A stretch of 64,000 nt of DNA from Chitinophagales bacterium (GCA_017303415.1 JAFLBJ010000001.1:1922001-1986000), one strand, 5' to 3'. Shown: positions 27,897-36,213, counted from the first letter of the stretch. Notes: generated by a model not told the origin, from the sequence alone. Numbers and translations are program-made.

Positions 27897-29378
27897 ATGA
27901 TCCTTTTTTTATTATGGCTCTCCTTGATAGGGAAACAAGGAGGAATCAATGACCGTATTTCCAGTAAGGAGAATGTTGTCACCTTTGAACAATTTGGGGC
28001 AAAAGGAAATGGTGAAGATGATACTGCTCCAATATTAAAAGCCATTACTTATGCGAAGCAGATGAACTGGCCAATTCGCCTGGAAGGGAAAAAGTATATT
28101 TTTTCTCCACGCTCAACGGTAGACATCACAGGTATTCCGGAATGGACTGGGGAAGGAACCCTGGACCTGACAAAAACCGGACCTGCTGTAGGTAATAAAT
28201 CGATGACCGCCATTTTTCAAATTTCAGGTACAAAGAAATTACTTCAGCGAAAAATAAAAGATGTGGAGAAGGGAAGAAAAGTGCTTTGGATTGAAAAAAA
28301 CCTATCGTTGAAACGGAATGCGGTTTTATTTCTGACGAGTTCTGAAGCATTACCTAACCCCAAACGGGATTATTATTGTAAAGGGCAACGATGTGTTGTT
28401 GCGGCCTATGATAATAAAACAGGAAAATTGGAGGTTCAGGATCCTTTTTTTTATTCCATTCAGGACGCTACTTTATGGTGGAATGATTTCCAACCTTTAT
28501 TAAAAATTGGACCTGATCTGCGGTTTGAAACAAGCCCTATGAATTTTATTACCTGCTTCCGTTTTTATTATGCCCGTGGCATTGTTTCAGGTTATTTCAA
28601 AAATTTCGCCCTCACAGCCATCATGTTCAAATCTTCCTGGGGAACCGTGGAAGGGATGGAAGCTGAATTACCCGTGAATGAGAATAACGGTTACAGTTAT
28701 TGTATTCAGGTTGCTGATATGTCAGATGTCAGGATTATCAAATGTCGGCTTTCCGGGGGCAGACATGTAGTGAGTGGGGGTGGTGGCGGACTATGGGAAA
28801 AAGAAGAATCAGGTGGGAAGGGGCATGCAGGCTATCCCTCTGTTTTGGAAGTGAACGGGGGTATTTATAAAGGAAACCCGATCGTACACACCATTAATGA
28901 ACATATAGGCACCCTTGATTCCCACGGATTAGTTGAAAGGATGGTGATCAGAAATTGCACTGTATATGGAGGTATCAACCTGGGTGCCAATTATGTGACC
29001 GTGGATAGTTGCATCATTTATGCTGATAAGAAACGGATATTGAATGTGGGGAGTGATGTATTACCAGGCACGGACTGGGGACATTATACAATAAGAAACT
29101 GCCGCTTTATTGGAGACCCTGCTACCAACCATTCCCTGATCTATGGAAAGGCCAATGTGAAGGAGTTGGTGTTGGAACAAGTAGAAGTGGAAGATCTCCG
29201 AAAAGGTGTATATCTCGCTGATCTCCGGTATTTCACCCCCGGCGCCACAACTTTTAACCGGATCAGGTTCAAGAATAGTGCGCAAAGACAAGACAACCTT
29301 ATCCTTAAGCTAAAGAATGGGAACCTGAGGATCGATAAATCTGAATTAACCATGGCGGCCGTTAAAGAACTTGATTAA
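27897..29378 (+). CDS. Secreted right-handed beta-helix protein (pectate lyase-like)
   Basis: A 493-residue protein with a short hydrophobic N-terminus. The motif VVTFEQFGAKGNGEDDTAPILKAITYAK at about residues 27-54 matches the N-terminal cap of pectate lyase-3 and related polysaccharide-active beta-helices. The rest has regular short strands and Asn/Gly turns (GGRHVVSGGGGG; IGTLDSHGLVERMVIRNC; GGINLGANYVTVDSCI). It is likely a polysaccharide lyase, hydrolase or depolymerase acting on the exported polymer, which is common in exopolysaccharide loci; the catalytic residues cannot be named from sequence alone. Confidence 0.75.
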   Translation: MILFLLWLSLIGKQGGINDRISSKENVVTFEQFGAKGNGEDDTAPILKAITYAKQMNWPIRLEGKKYIFSPRSTVDITGIPEWTGEGTLDLTKTGPAVGNKSMTAIFQISGTKKLLQRKIKDVEKGRKVLWIEKNLSLKRNAVLFLTSSEALPNPKRDYYCKGQRCVVAAYDNKTGKLEVQDPFFYSIQDATLWWNDFQPLLKIGPDLRFETSPMNFITCFRFYYARGIVSGYFKNFALTAIMFKSSWGTVEGMEAELPVNENNGYSYCIQVADMSDVRIIKCRLSGGRHVVSGGGGGLWEKEESGGKGHAGYPSVLEVNGGIYKGNPIVHTINEHIGTLDSHGLVERMVIRNCTVYGGINLGANYVTVDSCIIYADKKRILNVGSDVLPGTDWGHYTIRNCRFIGDPATNHSLIYGKANVKELVLEQVEVEDLRKGVYLADLRYFTPGATTFNRIRFKNSAQRQDNLILKLKNGNLRIDKSELTMAAVKELD

Positions 29379-29466
29379 GGCTATTCATCATAATTTGTTA
29401 ATGACAGGTTAACAGGCAATGAATATCCAAAGGCTACTTTTATTCCTGTAAAGTACCTGCCTATTT

Positions 29467-30435
29467 ATGATTCTTTCATTGTCAATCCCGGAACCCTTTG
29501 CCACCAACCAGACCCAGGTAGGGAAGACCGGATTTGATATTTTACAACGGCACAGACTCCATTCACGCATGGATATGATCCGGGATTGTGACAAGGTACT
29601 GGAAGAAAAGAACAAGGAGATGAAGCTGGGGGAATACCTGGATGGTTTCTCCCGTTTGAATGCCTATCATAAGTATCATTATTACCGACTTGGGCTATAT
29701 GGGCGGATCGGATACTTTTTTGCCTTTTTGTTTCATCGCTTATTTCCCAAATTACATCCCGTTACAAGGAAGTTATATCTGGCCATCACCAAAGGAAAGA
29801 CCCAATATTTTTCCAAAACAGAGGTATTGGGCCGTCTTTTTCGTGCCGGCTTTCAAATGGTGGCTTTCTCCGAGGAAAAAGGCGAAATACGCTTTCGCGT
29901 CTATAAATCAGCCGAGTTTGGCGAAACTTCCCCTCCTTCTTATTGGCCTGTATTTCGGATGCGTCGGGTAGGAAAAAATGGAAAGATCATTCATGTATAT
30001 AAATGGAGGACCATGCACCCTTATGCCGAGTATGTACAGGAGTTTATCCGGGTGACGCAGGGGCTTGACGAGACAGGTAAATTCAAAAATGATTTTAGGG
30101 TTACTCGTTGGGGTAAGTTCCTTCGAAAATATTGGCTGGATGAATTGCCCATGCTTTTTAACCTGTTTTCGGGAAATATCAAATTGATCGGGGTACGCCC
30201 CATTTCTGCCAATTACTTAAAGTTGTACCCGGAAAGTTTTCAGGAGTACAGAAAGAAATTCAAACCAGGTCTGATCCCTCCATACTACGCCGATATGCCT
30301 CGGAATTTCGATGAAATTGTGGCCTCGGAAAATCGTTACTTCGAATCCTACGAGAAAAATGCCTTTACGACCGACCTGCGCTATTTTTCCCGTATTCTGT
30401 CCAATATTCTTGTCAAAAAGGCAAGAAGCAAATAA
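29467..30435 (+). CDS. Bacterial sugar transferase (initiating glycosyl-1-phosphate transferase-like)
   Basis: A 322-residue protein whose C-terminal two-thirds match the bacterial sugar transferase family: FRMRRVGKNGKIIHVYKWRTMHPYAEY, then KNDFRVTRWGKFLRKYWLDELPMLFNLFSGNIKLIGVRPI. Such enzymes start repeat-unit synthesis by moving a sugar-1-phosphate to undecaprenyl phosphate. The N-terminal 130 residues are less hydrophobic than in WbaP/PglC relatives, and only one weak membrane segment (about 77-92) is seen. It is in the export locus that otherwise lacks an initiating enzyme, so it may fill that role. Confidence 0.82.
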   Translation: MILSLSIPEPFATNQTQVGKTGFDILQRHRLHSRMDMIRDCDKVLEEKNKEMKLGEYLDGFSRLNAYHKYHYYRLGLYGRIGYFFAFLFHRLFPKLHPVTRKLYLAITKGKTQYFSKTEVLGRLFRAGFQMVAFSEEKGEIRFRVYKSAEFGETSPPSYWPVFRMRRVGKNGKIIHVYKWRTMHPYAEYVQEFIRVTQGLDETGKFKNDFRVTRWGKFLRKYWLDELPMLFNLFSGNIKLIGVRPISANYLKLYPESFQEYRKKFKPGLIPPYYADMPRNFDEIVASENRYFESYEKNAFTTDLRYFSRILSNILVKKARSK

Positions 30436-30465
30436 CTGCCTGTATTTTCCTAATTTTCAGGTTCA

Positions 30466-30720
30466 ATGGCAAATGCTGACCTTCTCCCGGAAGACCATTT
30501 CCGCATTGAAGTTGGAAAGGTGGTCATGCACTGCGAGCGGTTAAAAATCGGTTCCACCGATACCTATCGGATCGTTTTTAGCAGTGCCCGGGATCCACTT
30601 GTCATAACCCGGGCTAAAGCCGAGGATGGTTCCTGGTTCTGGACCTCCATTCCCGAAGGCCGGCAAAAAGAAGCTACAGGAATGGGCAAGATACTGGAGG
30701 AACATTTTCTAAAAATGTAA
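30466..30720 (+). CDS. Small protein of unknown function, next to the SRAP gene
   Basis: An 84-residue protein with no recognised domain. It is mixed alpha/beta by composition, starts at the first ATG after the sugar transferase gene and ends five bases before the SRAP ATG, with plausible codon use. That tight spacing suggests co-transcription with the damage-response gene, but it could also be the last gene of the exopolysaccharide cluster. No signal peptide. Confidence 0.6.
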   Translation: MANADLLPEDHFRIEVGKVVMHCERLKIGSTDTYRIVFSSARDPLVITRAKAEDGSWFWTSIPEGRQKEATGMGKILEEHFLKM

Positions 30721-30725
30721 TTTTC

Positions 30726-31523
30726 ATGTGCTACTACAACGGTCAAAAAGTAACCCACGCTGAGTACATACGTCTCAAACACCTGGAAAAGGCAGTGGCA
30801 AAATATGACTTCCTTATACGTGATCTCCAGGTAGGGTTTGATTATAATAAGAACGCAGTACTGAAACCCATCCCGGGCCAGGAGGATTTTGATATTGTGC
30901 AAATGGAATGGGGCTTTATATTCCCCAACCTCAGAACAAGGGACGATGTACATAAACTTCGATTAGGGTATAAAGATGCCAGAGGTTTTTTCAAACCTCC
31001 GATCATGACCCTCAATGCGGTTGCCGAGGAAATGCTTCTTCCGAATAAAGTGTACCGCGATGCCGCCCTTCACCGTCGTTGCCTCGTTCTCTCCAGCGGC
31101 TTTTATGAGTGGCGCCATATATACCGAACAAATAAAAGAACGGGCGAACCCCTGAAGACGCCCGATAAGTACCCTTATTTTATTAAGGTAAAAGACAAGG
31201 AGTATTTTTATATGGCAGGAATCTGGCAGCCCTGGACCGACAAAGCCACCGGCGAATATGTTGAGAGTTTTGCCATTGTTACAACGGCGGCAAACGCACT
31301 CATGGAGAAAATACATAACAGTAAAAAAAGAATGCCCGCCATTCTTTCTGAAGACCTTGCCTGGGAATGGTTATTCGGCAACCCGGATGAAAAAAGAATT
31401 ACGGATATCGCCATGACACCATTTCCCGCAGAACAAATGGAAGCCTATACGATAGCTAAAGATTTCCGCGATTCTCTGGAGCCGACGAAGAGGGTGGAGT
31501 ATGAGGAGCTTCGTGAGGCGTGA
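30726..31523 (+). CDS. SOS response-associated peptidase, YedK/HMCES-like (SRAP)
   Basis: A 265-residue SRAP protein. SRAP proteins form a covalent link with abasic sites in single-stranded DNA. The key residues are all visible: Cys2 directly after Met1 (MCYYNGQKV), Asn97 in the TLNAVAEE motif, Glu128 in GFYEW, and His197 in EKIHNSKKRMPAIL. It lies five bases after the 84-residue gene, and it faces the dinB-dnaE pair across a repeat array. Its last codons (R-E-A and the TGA stop at 31521-31523) already lie inside the first repeat units. Confidence 0.93.
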   Translation: MCYYNGQKVTHAEYIRLKHLEKAVAKYDFLIRDLQVGFDYNKNAVLKPIPGQEDFDIVQMEWGFIFPNLRTRDDVHKLRLGYKDARGFFKPPIMTLNAVAEEMLLPNKVYRDAALHRRCLVLSSGFYEWRHIYRTNKRTGEPLKTPDKYPYFIKVKDKEYFYMAGIWQPWTDKATGEYVESFAIVTTAANALMEKIHNSKKRMPAILSEDLAWEWLFGNPDEKRITDIAMTPFPAEQMEAYTIAKDFRDSLEPTKRVEYEELREA

Positions 31524-31857
31524 GGCGTGAGACGTGAGACGTGAGGCGTGAGTTTCGTGAGACGTGAGACGTGAGTTTCGTGAGACGTGAGACGTGAGTT
31601 TCGTGAGTTTCGTGAGACGTGAATAGTGAATGGTGAATAGTGAATAGTGAATAGTGAATAGTGAATAGTGAATAGTGAAACTTAAACTTAAACCCTATAT
31701 CTTACATCCCAAAATATTTTCTCATTACTTATTACTTATTTCTCATTTCTCATTTCTCACCATTCACTATTCACTATTCACTATTCACGTCTCACGAAAC
31801 TCACGTCTCACGTCTCACGCCTCACGTCTCACGCCTCACGTCTCACGAAACTCACGC
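31512..31857. repeat. Inverted array of 7-mer (and 9-mer) repeats between SRAP and dinB
   Basis: Left arm 31512-31678: units CGTGAGG, CGTGAGA and CGTGAGTTT, then eight or nine AGTGAAT-type units. Right arm 31730-31857 carries the same units in reverse complement (CACGTCT, CACGCCT, CACGAAACT, ATTCACT). The arms are similar enough to fold into a long stem around an A/T-rich spacer (about 31679-31729). It fills the only stretch above 300 bases without a gene (31524-31851). Function unknown; it may act as a bidirectional transcription end. Confidence 0.85.
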
Positions 31858-33003
31858 CCCCGCCCCCCTTCCCACCTTCCCCTCCCCAAATTGCCGCTTG
31901 ATTCTGTCGATCGCCTGGTAGAGGCGGATGGATTCCTGGGTGTCTTCGAAAAGATTGATTTGATAGGTGCCGGGAATAAGATGGGTAAAGCGTACCCCGA
32001 TCAACCGCACCAACTGGCGGCGTGAGTAAAGTTGGGCAAATAGCGCGCATACTGTTTTAAGCAACACATGATCGGCATTGGTATATGGCACCGCGCGTTG
32101 AAGGGTATGTGTTTCAAAGTCGGCGTAGCGGATCTTGACGGTGATACAACCCGTGAGACGATCCTGGCTTCGGAGTTCAAACGCGATATGCTCGGTCATA
32201 CGCACCAAATGGCTGTGGAGGAACTCGGTGTCGGTGGTGTCGGATGAAAAGGTGTTCTCGGTCGAAATGGATTTTTGTTCGCGGTAGGGGATAACAGGTG
32301 TTTCATCGATCCCATTCGCGCGTCGCCAGAGCTCGGTGCCATTTTTCCCTAACAGGTTTTGCAATAGTTCCACAGGTATATCACTCAGCAGTTTGACGGT
32401 CTCTACCCCCATTTTGATCAACTTATACCCGGTCTCTTTTCCAATACCCGGTATTTTCAATACACTCAGTGGCGCGAGAAAACTTTTTTCTTCGCCAAAA
32501 GGTATCTCGATCTGTCCGTTGGGTTTTACCTCATTGGTGGCCACTTTGCTGATGAGTTTGTTACTCGCAAGCCCGTAGGAGATTGGGAGACCTGTTTCCT
32601 TGTTCACTTTTTGTTTTAGCTCCCGGGTAAAAAGGCTGCAGCCAAAGAACCGGTCCATACCCGTGAGGTCCACATAGAACTCATCAATACTGGCTTTTTC
32701 AAACAAGGGGACAGTATCGGCGATCACTTCGGTCACGGCGCTGGAAGCCTTGCTGTAGGCTTCATAATCGCCACGCACCACAATGGCTTCTTTGCATAAA
32801 CGCAGGGCAACACGCATGGGCATGGCACTGTGGATCCCAAAGCGGCGGGCTTCATAACTACAGGCCGCCACCACACCGCGGTCACTACCTCCGCCAATGA
32901 GCAGGGGTTTGCCGCGTAACTTCGGATTGCGTTGCTGCTCCACCGATACAAAAAAAGCATCGAGGTCAAGATGGGCGATATGACGTTTGGGGTCGAGGAA
33001 CAT
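31852..33003 (-). CDS. dinB: DNA polymerase IV (Y family)
   Basis: A 383-residue Y-family polymerase from the ATG at 33003. Catalytic carboxylates are present (HLDLDAFF with Asp13; SIDEFYVD with Asp107 and Glu108), so this is an active-looking DinB, unlike the catalytically dead ImuB proteins that often sit beside DnaE2. The helix-hairpin-helix LKIPGIGKETGYKLI and little-finger region follow. The start four bases after the dnaE stop suggests a two-gene operon. A frame extension to 33075 overlaps dnaE and has no family match. The TGA stop lies in a 7-mer repeat unit. Confidence 0.93.
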   Translation of the reverse strand: MFLDPKRHIAHLDLDAFFVSVEQQRNPKLRGKPLLIGGGSDRGVVAACSYEARRFGIHSAMPMRVALRLCKEAIVVRGDYEAYSKASSAVTEVIADTVPLFEKASIDEFYVDLTGMDRFFGCSLFTRELKQKVNKETGLPISYGLASNKLISKVATNEVKPNGQIEIPFGEEKSFLAPLSVLKIPGIGKETGYKLIKMGVETVKLLSDIPVELLQNLLGKNGTELWRRANGIDETPVIPYREQKSISTENTFSSDTTDTEFLHSHLVRMTEHIAFELRSQDRLTGCITVKIRYADFETHTLQRAVPYTNADHVLLKTVCALFAQLYSRRQLVRLIGVRFTHLIPGTYQINLFEDTQESIRLYQAIDRIKRQFGEGKVGRGAGA

Positions 33004-33007
33004 GTGA

Positions 33008-35950
33008 TCAGAGATAAGGTCTTTTTTTATAGGCCACTCTTTCCATACGCCGTACTTCCAGGCTGTACACGCCAAAATCCTCTACAACTTTTCCCGTGAT
33101 GCGATAAAACCCACTTGTGTGCAAGGGATAGTTTTTCGCGGCATCGGGAAAATGGACCGTATCGATCCAGTTCAATTGATCATCCACAAAAGTGCCAAAG
33201 AACATATGGTCGTGATGTTTGGTGACCACATGTTTACGGGCAATGAAATAGGCCAGTACGGTGATGACCTTTCCCAGGTGCTTACCCAGGTCAGCCGCAG
33301 GTACATGAGCAGCGGGATCGGCATCGGCCAGTTCAAAGGGATTGGAGAGCGGGAAACCAAGTATCTCCATCTCGTCATACAGATCATCGATCCGCTGGTC
33401 TTCAAGCAAAGGAAGTTGAAAGGCAAGGGGCGGCTCCTGAAAAAGCGGGGCACTCCCGGCTGCCACAGGCTGGTGTTTTTTTTGCAAAAAATTGGCCTCC
33501 CACAAAAGGGTCTTTTTTGATTTGCCCGTGAACCGGAAGGCGCCGATGCTCACCAATGTGTTCAATTGTTCCAGACCGGGGTTCACCCGCTCAATAAAAT
33601 CCTGGAGGTGTAGATAAGGACCGTGTTCCTTTCTATCTTCGAGCAATTGCTCCACCAGTTTATCCTGCAGGCCTTTGATATGGATAAATCCGGTGTACAC
33701 TTCATCGCCTTTTATATTGGTGTATTGCTCACTATGGTTTACACAGGGGGCCTTGATCTGTCCGCCGGTTTTGAGCAGTTCCAGAAAATACAGTTCGCGG
33801 GAATAGAAACCCCCGAAATTATTGATCACCGCTACCATGAATTCTTTGGGGAAATAGGTCTTGAGGTAAAGACTCATATAACTCTCCACTGCAAAGGACG
33901 CGGAGTGGGCCTTGTTGAAACTGTACCCCGCAAAACTTTCCATCTGTCGCCAGATCTCGGCGGTGAGTGTTTCGTCACGACCCAGGGCCTTGGCCGACAA
34001 AAAGAACTCTTCGCGTATCTGGCGGAAATGATTGTGCGAACGGTATTTCCCACTCATCGCCCGGCGTAGGATATCGGCTTTGCCCAAACTCAACCCGCCA
34101 TAATAATGTGCGATCTTGATCACATCTTCCTGAAAGACCATGACGCCAAAGGTCTCCGACAAATGTTCTTCAAACAGCGGATGGAGGTATTTGACCTCAT
34201 CACGGTGGTGGTAGCGGTAAATGTATTCGCGCATCATACCCGATTGGGCTACGCCCGGACGTATGATCGATGAAGCCGCGACAAGGGTGATGTAATCATC
34301 ACAATGGAGTTTTTTGAGGAGTTGCCGCATGGCAGGTGATTCAATATAGAAGCAGCCAATGGTGTTGGCCTCGCGTATCTGCACCTTGATCTGCTCATCT
34401 TCGCGAAAGCGTTTGAAATCATGGATATCAATGTCGATGCCCTTGTTGAGTTTGACCAGGCGAAGGGTTTCTTTGATATGCCCCAGTCCCCGCTGACTCA
34501 GCACATCGAATTTATTCAACCCGATATCCTCGGCCGTGAACATATCCATCAGTGCGGTGGGGAAACCCTTGGGGGGAAGAAACAGGCTTGTATAGCGAAG
34601 GATAGGTTGTTGCGCGATCAGCATACCACAGGGATGGATGGAAGGGTGGGAGGGAAAACCCTGGAGCAGGGCCCCGTATTGGAAGATCCATTTGGCATAA
34701 CGGTCATGTGTGTGCGGATAACGCTGCAGGGTCTTGATCTCCTCATCCGGCAGGCCAAATACTTTTCCCAGTTGCCGCACGATGGCATCTTGCTTGAAAG
34801 TTGGGAAGGAGCCCAGCAGGGCGACATAGGCATGCCCATACCGTTTGAAGAGATAATCCATCACCTCATCGCGGTCGGTCCAGGAGAAATCAATATCAAA
34901 ATCCGGCGGCGAGGTCCGCTCCGGATTAAGGAACCGTTCGAAATAGAGGTTGAGTTCAATGGGATCGACATCGGTGATGCCGAGGCAATAGGCCACAATG
35001 GAATTGGCGCCACTGCCTCTGCCCACATAATAGTAACCCTGTGATTGGGCAAAACGCACCATATCGTGGTTGATCAGGAAATAGGCAGTAAACCCCAGGT
35101 CGCTGATCACCTTGAGTTCGTTGTACAGCCTTCTTAACGCTTCCGCATTCTTTAACCCAAAGCGTCTTTTTAATCCTGACAGAGCGAGTTTTTCCAGTAA
35201 CACTTTATCATCGGCTTCCGAACCACCAAACTGGCGTTTGGTTTTATCGGTATGAAAATTCATGTCCAACCGGCAACTGTCCATCAGTTTGTAGGTATTG
35301 GTCACCAGCCAGGGGTATTGCCTGAACTGTTGCAGGAGGTTTTCCGGGGAAATAAATATTTCATCGGGTTGACAACATTCCTCCGGAGGGAGTTTGGAGA
35401 GAAGGGTATTCAAATCAATGGCACGCAAGAGCCGGTGGAGATTGTAATGCGCTTTTCCTTGTACCGTCACGGGTTGAAGGATCACGAATTTCTCAGCATG
35501 GAGTTTCCAGTCAAGACCAAAAAGTTTGGTGAGTTCGGTGGCCCTTACCCCGATCCGTTCATTGGGGAGTAGCTCACCCGGGTTTTTTCGCCCTAAGGGA
35601 AACACGACAAAGCCATCCCAGCTTTCATCAAAAAAGCGATCCGGGTTTTCGGGAAAATCTTTTTTCCCCATCAGGTGTTCCGATAAAAAGCGGTGTATCC
35701 AGGTCAGCCCCCGGTCATTTGCCGCGAGCAGGATATACAAGACCTCGCGGCCATTGCGGATCTCCGTTCCGGCAATGGGGTTGATGCCCTGTTCGCGACA
35801 CAGTTTCACAAATTCCCAGATATCATAGGTGGAGTTGATATTGGTGAGCGCCAGGGCGGTCACGCCTTTCTCCACGGCAGCGCGCACCAGTTCGTCTGTC
35901 GAATACGTGCCATATTTAAAGCTGAAATAGGTCTTGCAGTTGAGGTACAT
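33008..35950 (-). CDS. DNA polymerase III alpha-like, short DnaE (probable translesion DnaE)
   Basis: A 980-residue C-family polymerase, shorter than the usual replicative DnaE (about 1150-1250). The PHP domain start reads NCKTYFSFKYG where active forms have HVHSEYS, so its metal-binding histidines are absent. The palm motif PDFDID is present (Asp352 and Asp354 as catalytic acids) with the upstream GRGSGANS phosphate loop, followed by finger, beta-binding and OB-like regions. It is paired with an active dinB and preceded by a perfect inverted repeat, which suggests damage-inducible expression. Roles in translesion synthesis are inferred from this context. Confidence 0.9.
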   Translation of the reverse strand: MYLNCKTYFSFKYGTYSTDELVRAAVEKGVTALALTNINSTYDIWEFVKLCREQGINPIAGTEIRNGREVLYILLAANDRGLTWIHRFLSEHLMGKKDFPENPDRFFDESWDGFVVFPLGRKNPGELLPNERIGVRATELTKLFGLDWKLHAEKFVILQPVTVQGKAHYNLHRLLRAIDLNTLLSKLPPEECCQPDEIFISPENLLQQFRQYPWLVTNTYKLMDSCRLDMNFHTDKTKRQFGGSEADDKVLLEKLALSGLKRRFGLKNAEALRRLYNELKVISDLGFTAYFLINHDMVRFAQSQGYYYVGRGSGANSIVAYCLGITDVDPIELNLYFERFLNPERTSPPDFDIDFSWTDRDEVMDYLFKRYGHAYVALLGSFPTFKQDAIVRQLGKVFGLPDEEIKTLQRYPHTHDRYAKWIFQYGALLQGFPSHPSIHPCGMLIAQQPILRYTSLFLPPKGFPTALMDMFTAEDIGLNKFDVLSQRGLGHIKETLRLVKLNKGIDIDIHDFKRFREDEQIKVQIREANTIGCFYIESPAMRQLLKKLHCDDYITLVAASSIIRPGVAQSGMMREYIYRYHHRDEVKYLHPLFEEHLSETFGVMVFQEDVIKIAHYYGGLSLGKADILRRAMSGKYRSHNHFRQIREEFFLSAKALGRDETLTAEIWRQMESFAGYSFNKAHSASFAVESYMSLYLKTYFPKEFMVAVINNFGGFYSRELYFLELLKTGGQIKAPCVNHSEQYTNIKGDEVYTGFIHIKGLQDKLVEQLLEDRKEHGPYLHLQDFIERVNPGLEQLNTLVSIGAFRFTGKSKKTLLWEANFLQKKHQPVAAGSAPLFQEPPLAFQLPLLEDQRIDDLYDEMEILGFPLSNPFELADADPAAHVPAADLGKHLGKVITVLAYFIARKHVVTKHHDHMFFGTFVDDQLNWIDTVHFPDAAKNYPLHTSGFYRITGKVVEDFGVYSLEVRRMERVAYKKRPYL

Positions 35951-35961
35951 AGGGAAGGCTA

Positions 35962-36008
35962 AACTACTAAAATATTTAGTAATAAATATACTAAATATTT
36001 TAGTAGTT
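35962..36008. promoter_or_regulatory. Double palindromic operator candidate upstream of dnaE-dinB
   Basis: The perfect 20-bp inverted repeat AACTACTAAAATATTTAGTA (35962-35981) and TACTAAATATTTTAGTAGTT (35989-36008) is split by ATAAATA. Each arm contains its own 17-bp palindrome, TACTAAAATATTTAGTA and TACTAAATATTTTAGTA, centred 24 bp apart. The block ends 11 bases before the dnaE ATG, so it probably overlaps the promoter. Confidence 0.75.
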
Positions 36009-36027
36009 GGTTTTCAGCTCAAATGAG

Positions 36028-36141
36028 GTTGGATGTTGGGTGTTGGATGACGGATGACGGATGACAGATGACGGATGACGGATGACGGATGTTGGATGTT
36101 GGATGTTGGAGGTTGGAGGTTGGAGGTTGGAGGTTGGAGGT
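36028..36141. repeat. Tandem 7-mer array upstream of dnaE
   Basis: About 16 units in direct tandem: GTTGGAT, GACGGAT (six copies, one with GACAGAT), GTTGGAT again, then GTTGGAG (five copies). No inverted partner is seen beyond the array. It lies between the double operator and the tRNA terminator. Apparent reading frames through it are low-complexity artefacts. Confidence 0.8.
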
Positions 36142-36150
36142 TTCTTTTCA

Positions 36151-36169
36151 TGCGTCCCATCGGGACGCA
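36151..36169. repeat. Short GC-rich hairpin (REP-like)
   Basis: TGCGTCCC-atc-GGGACGCA, a perfect 8-bp stem, lies between the 7-mer array and the tRNA terminator. It lacks a T-run. It resembles the short palindromic repeats scattered in many Bacteroidota genomes, but copy number cannot be tested here. Confidence 0.5.
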
Positions 36170-36181
36170 GGGTTGGTAACA

Positions 36182-36212
36182 AAAAAACCTCCAGTACAAC
36201 TGGAGGTTTTTT
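36182..36212 (-). terminator. Intrinsic terminator of tRNA-Leu
   Basis: CCTCCAGT-aca-ACTGGAGG forms an 8-bp stem flanked by A-run on one side and T-run on the other, so it can work in both directions. It starts two bases after the tRNA 3' end. Confidence 0.85.
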
Positions 36213-36213
36213 G

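Noticed and set aside
23514-30435. Exopolysaccharide locus as a recent mobile island
   Set aside because: No integrase, insertion sequence or direct flanking repeats; no abrupt composition change seen by eye.
31675-32025. A plus-strand frame of 116 residues across the SRAP-dinB array
   Set aside because: Composed of repeat translation and antisense dinB sequence.
33004-33075. N-terminal extension of DinB
   Set aside because: It overlaps the dnaE coding sequence; the ATG at 33003 begins exactly at the conserved N-terminus.
31512-36141. 7-mer arrays as a CRISPR locus
   Set aside because: Units are 7 to 9 bases with no 25-40 base repeat and spacer pattern, and no cas genes are present.
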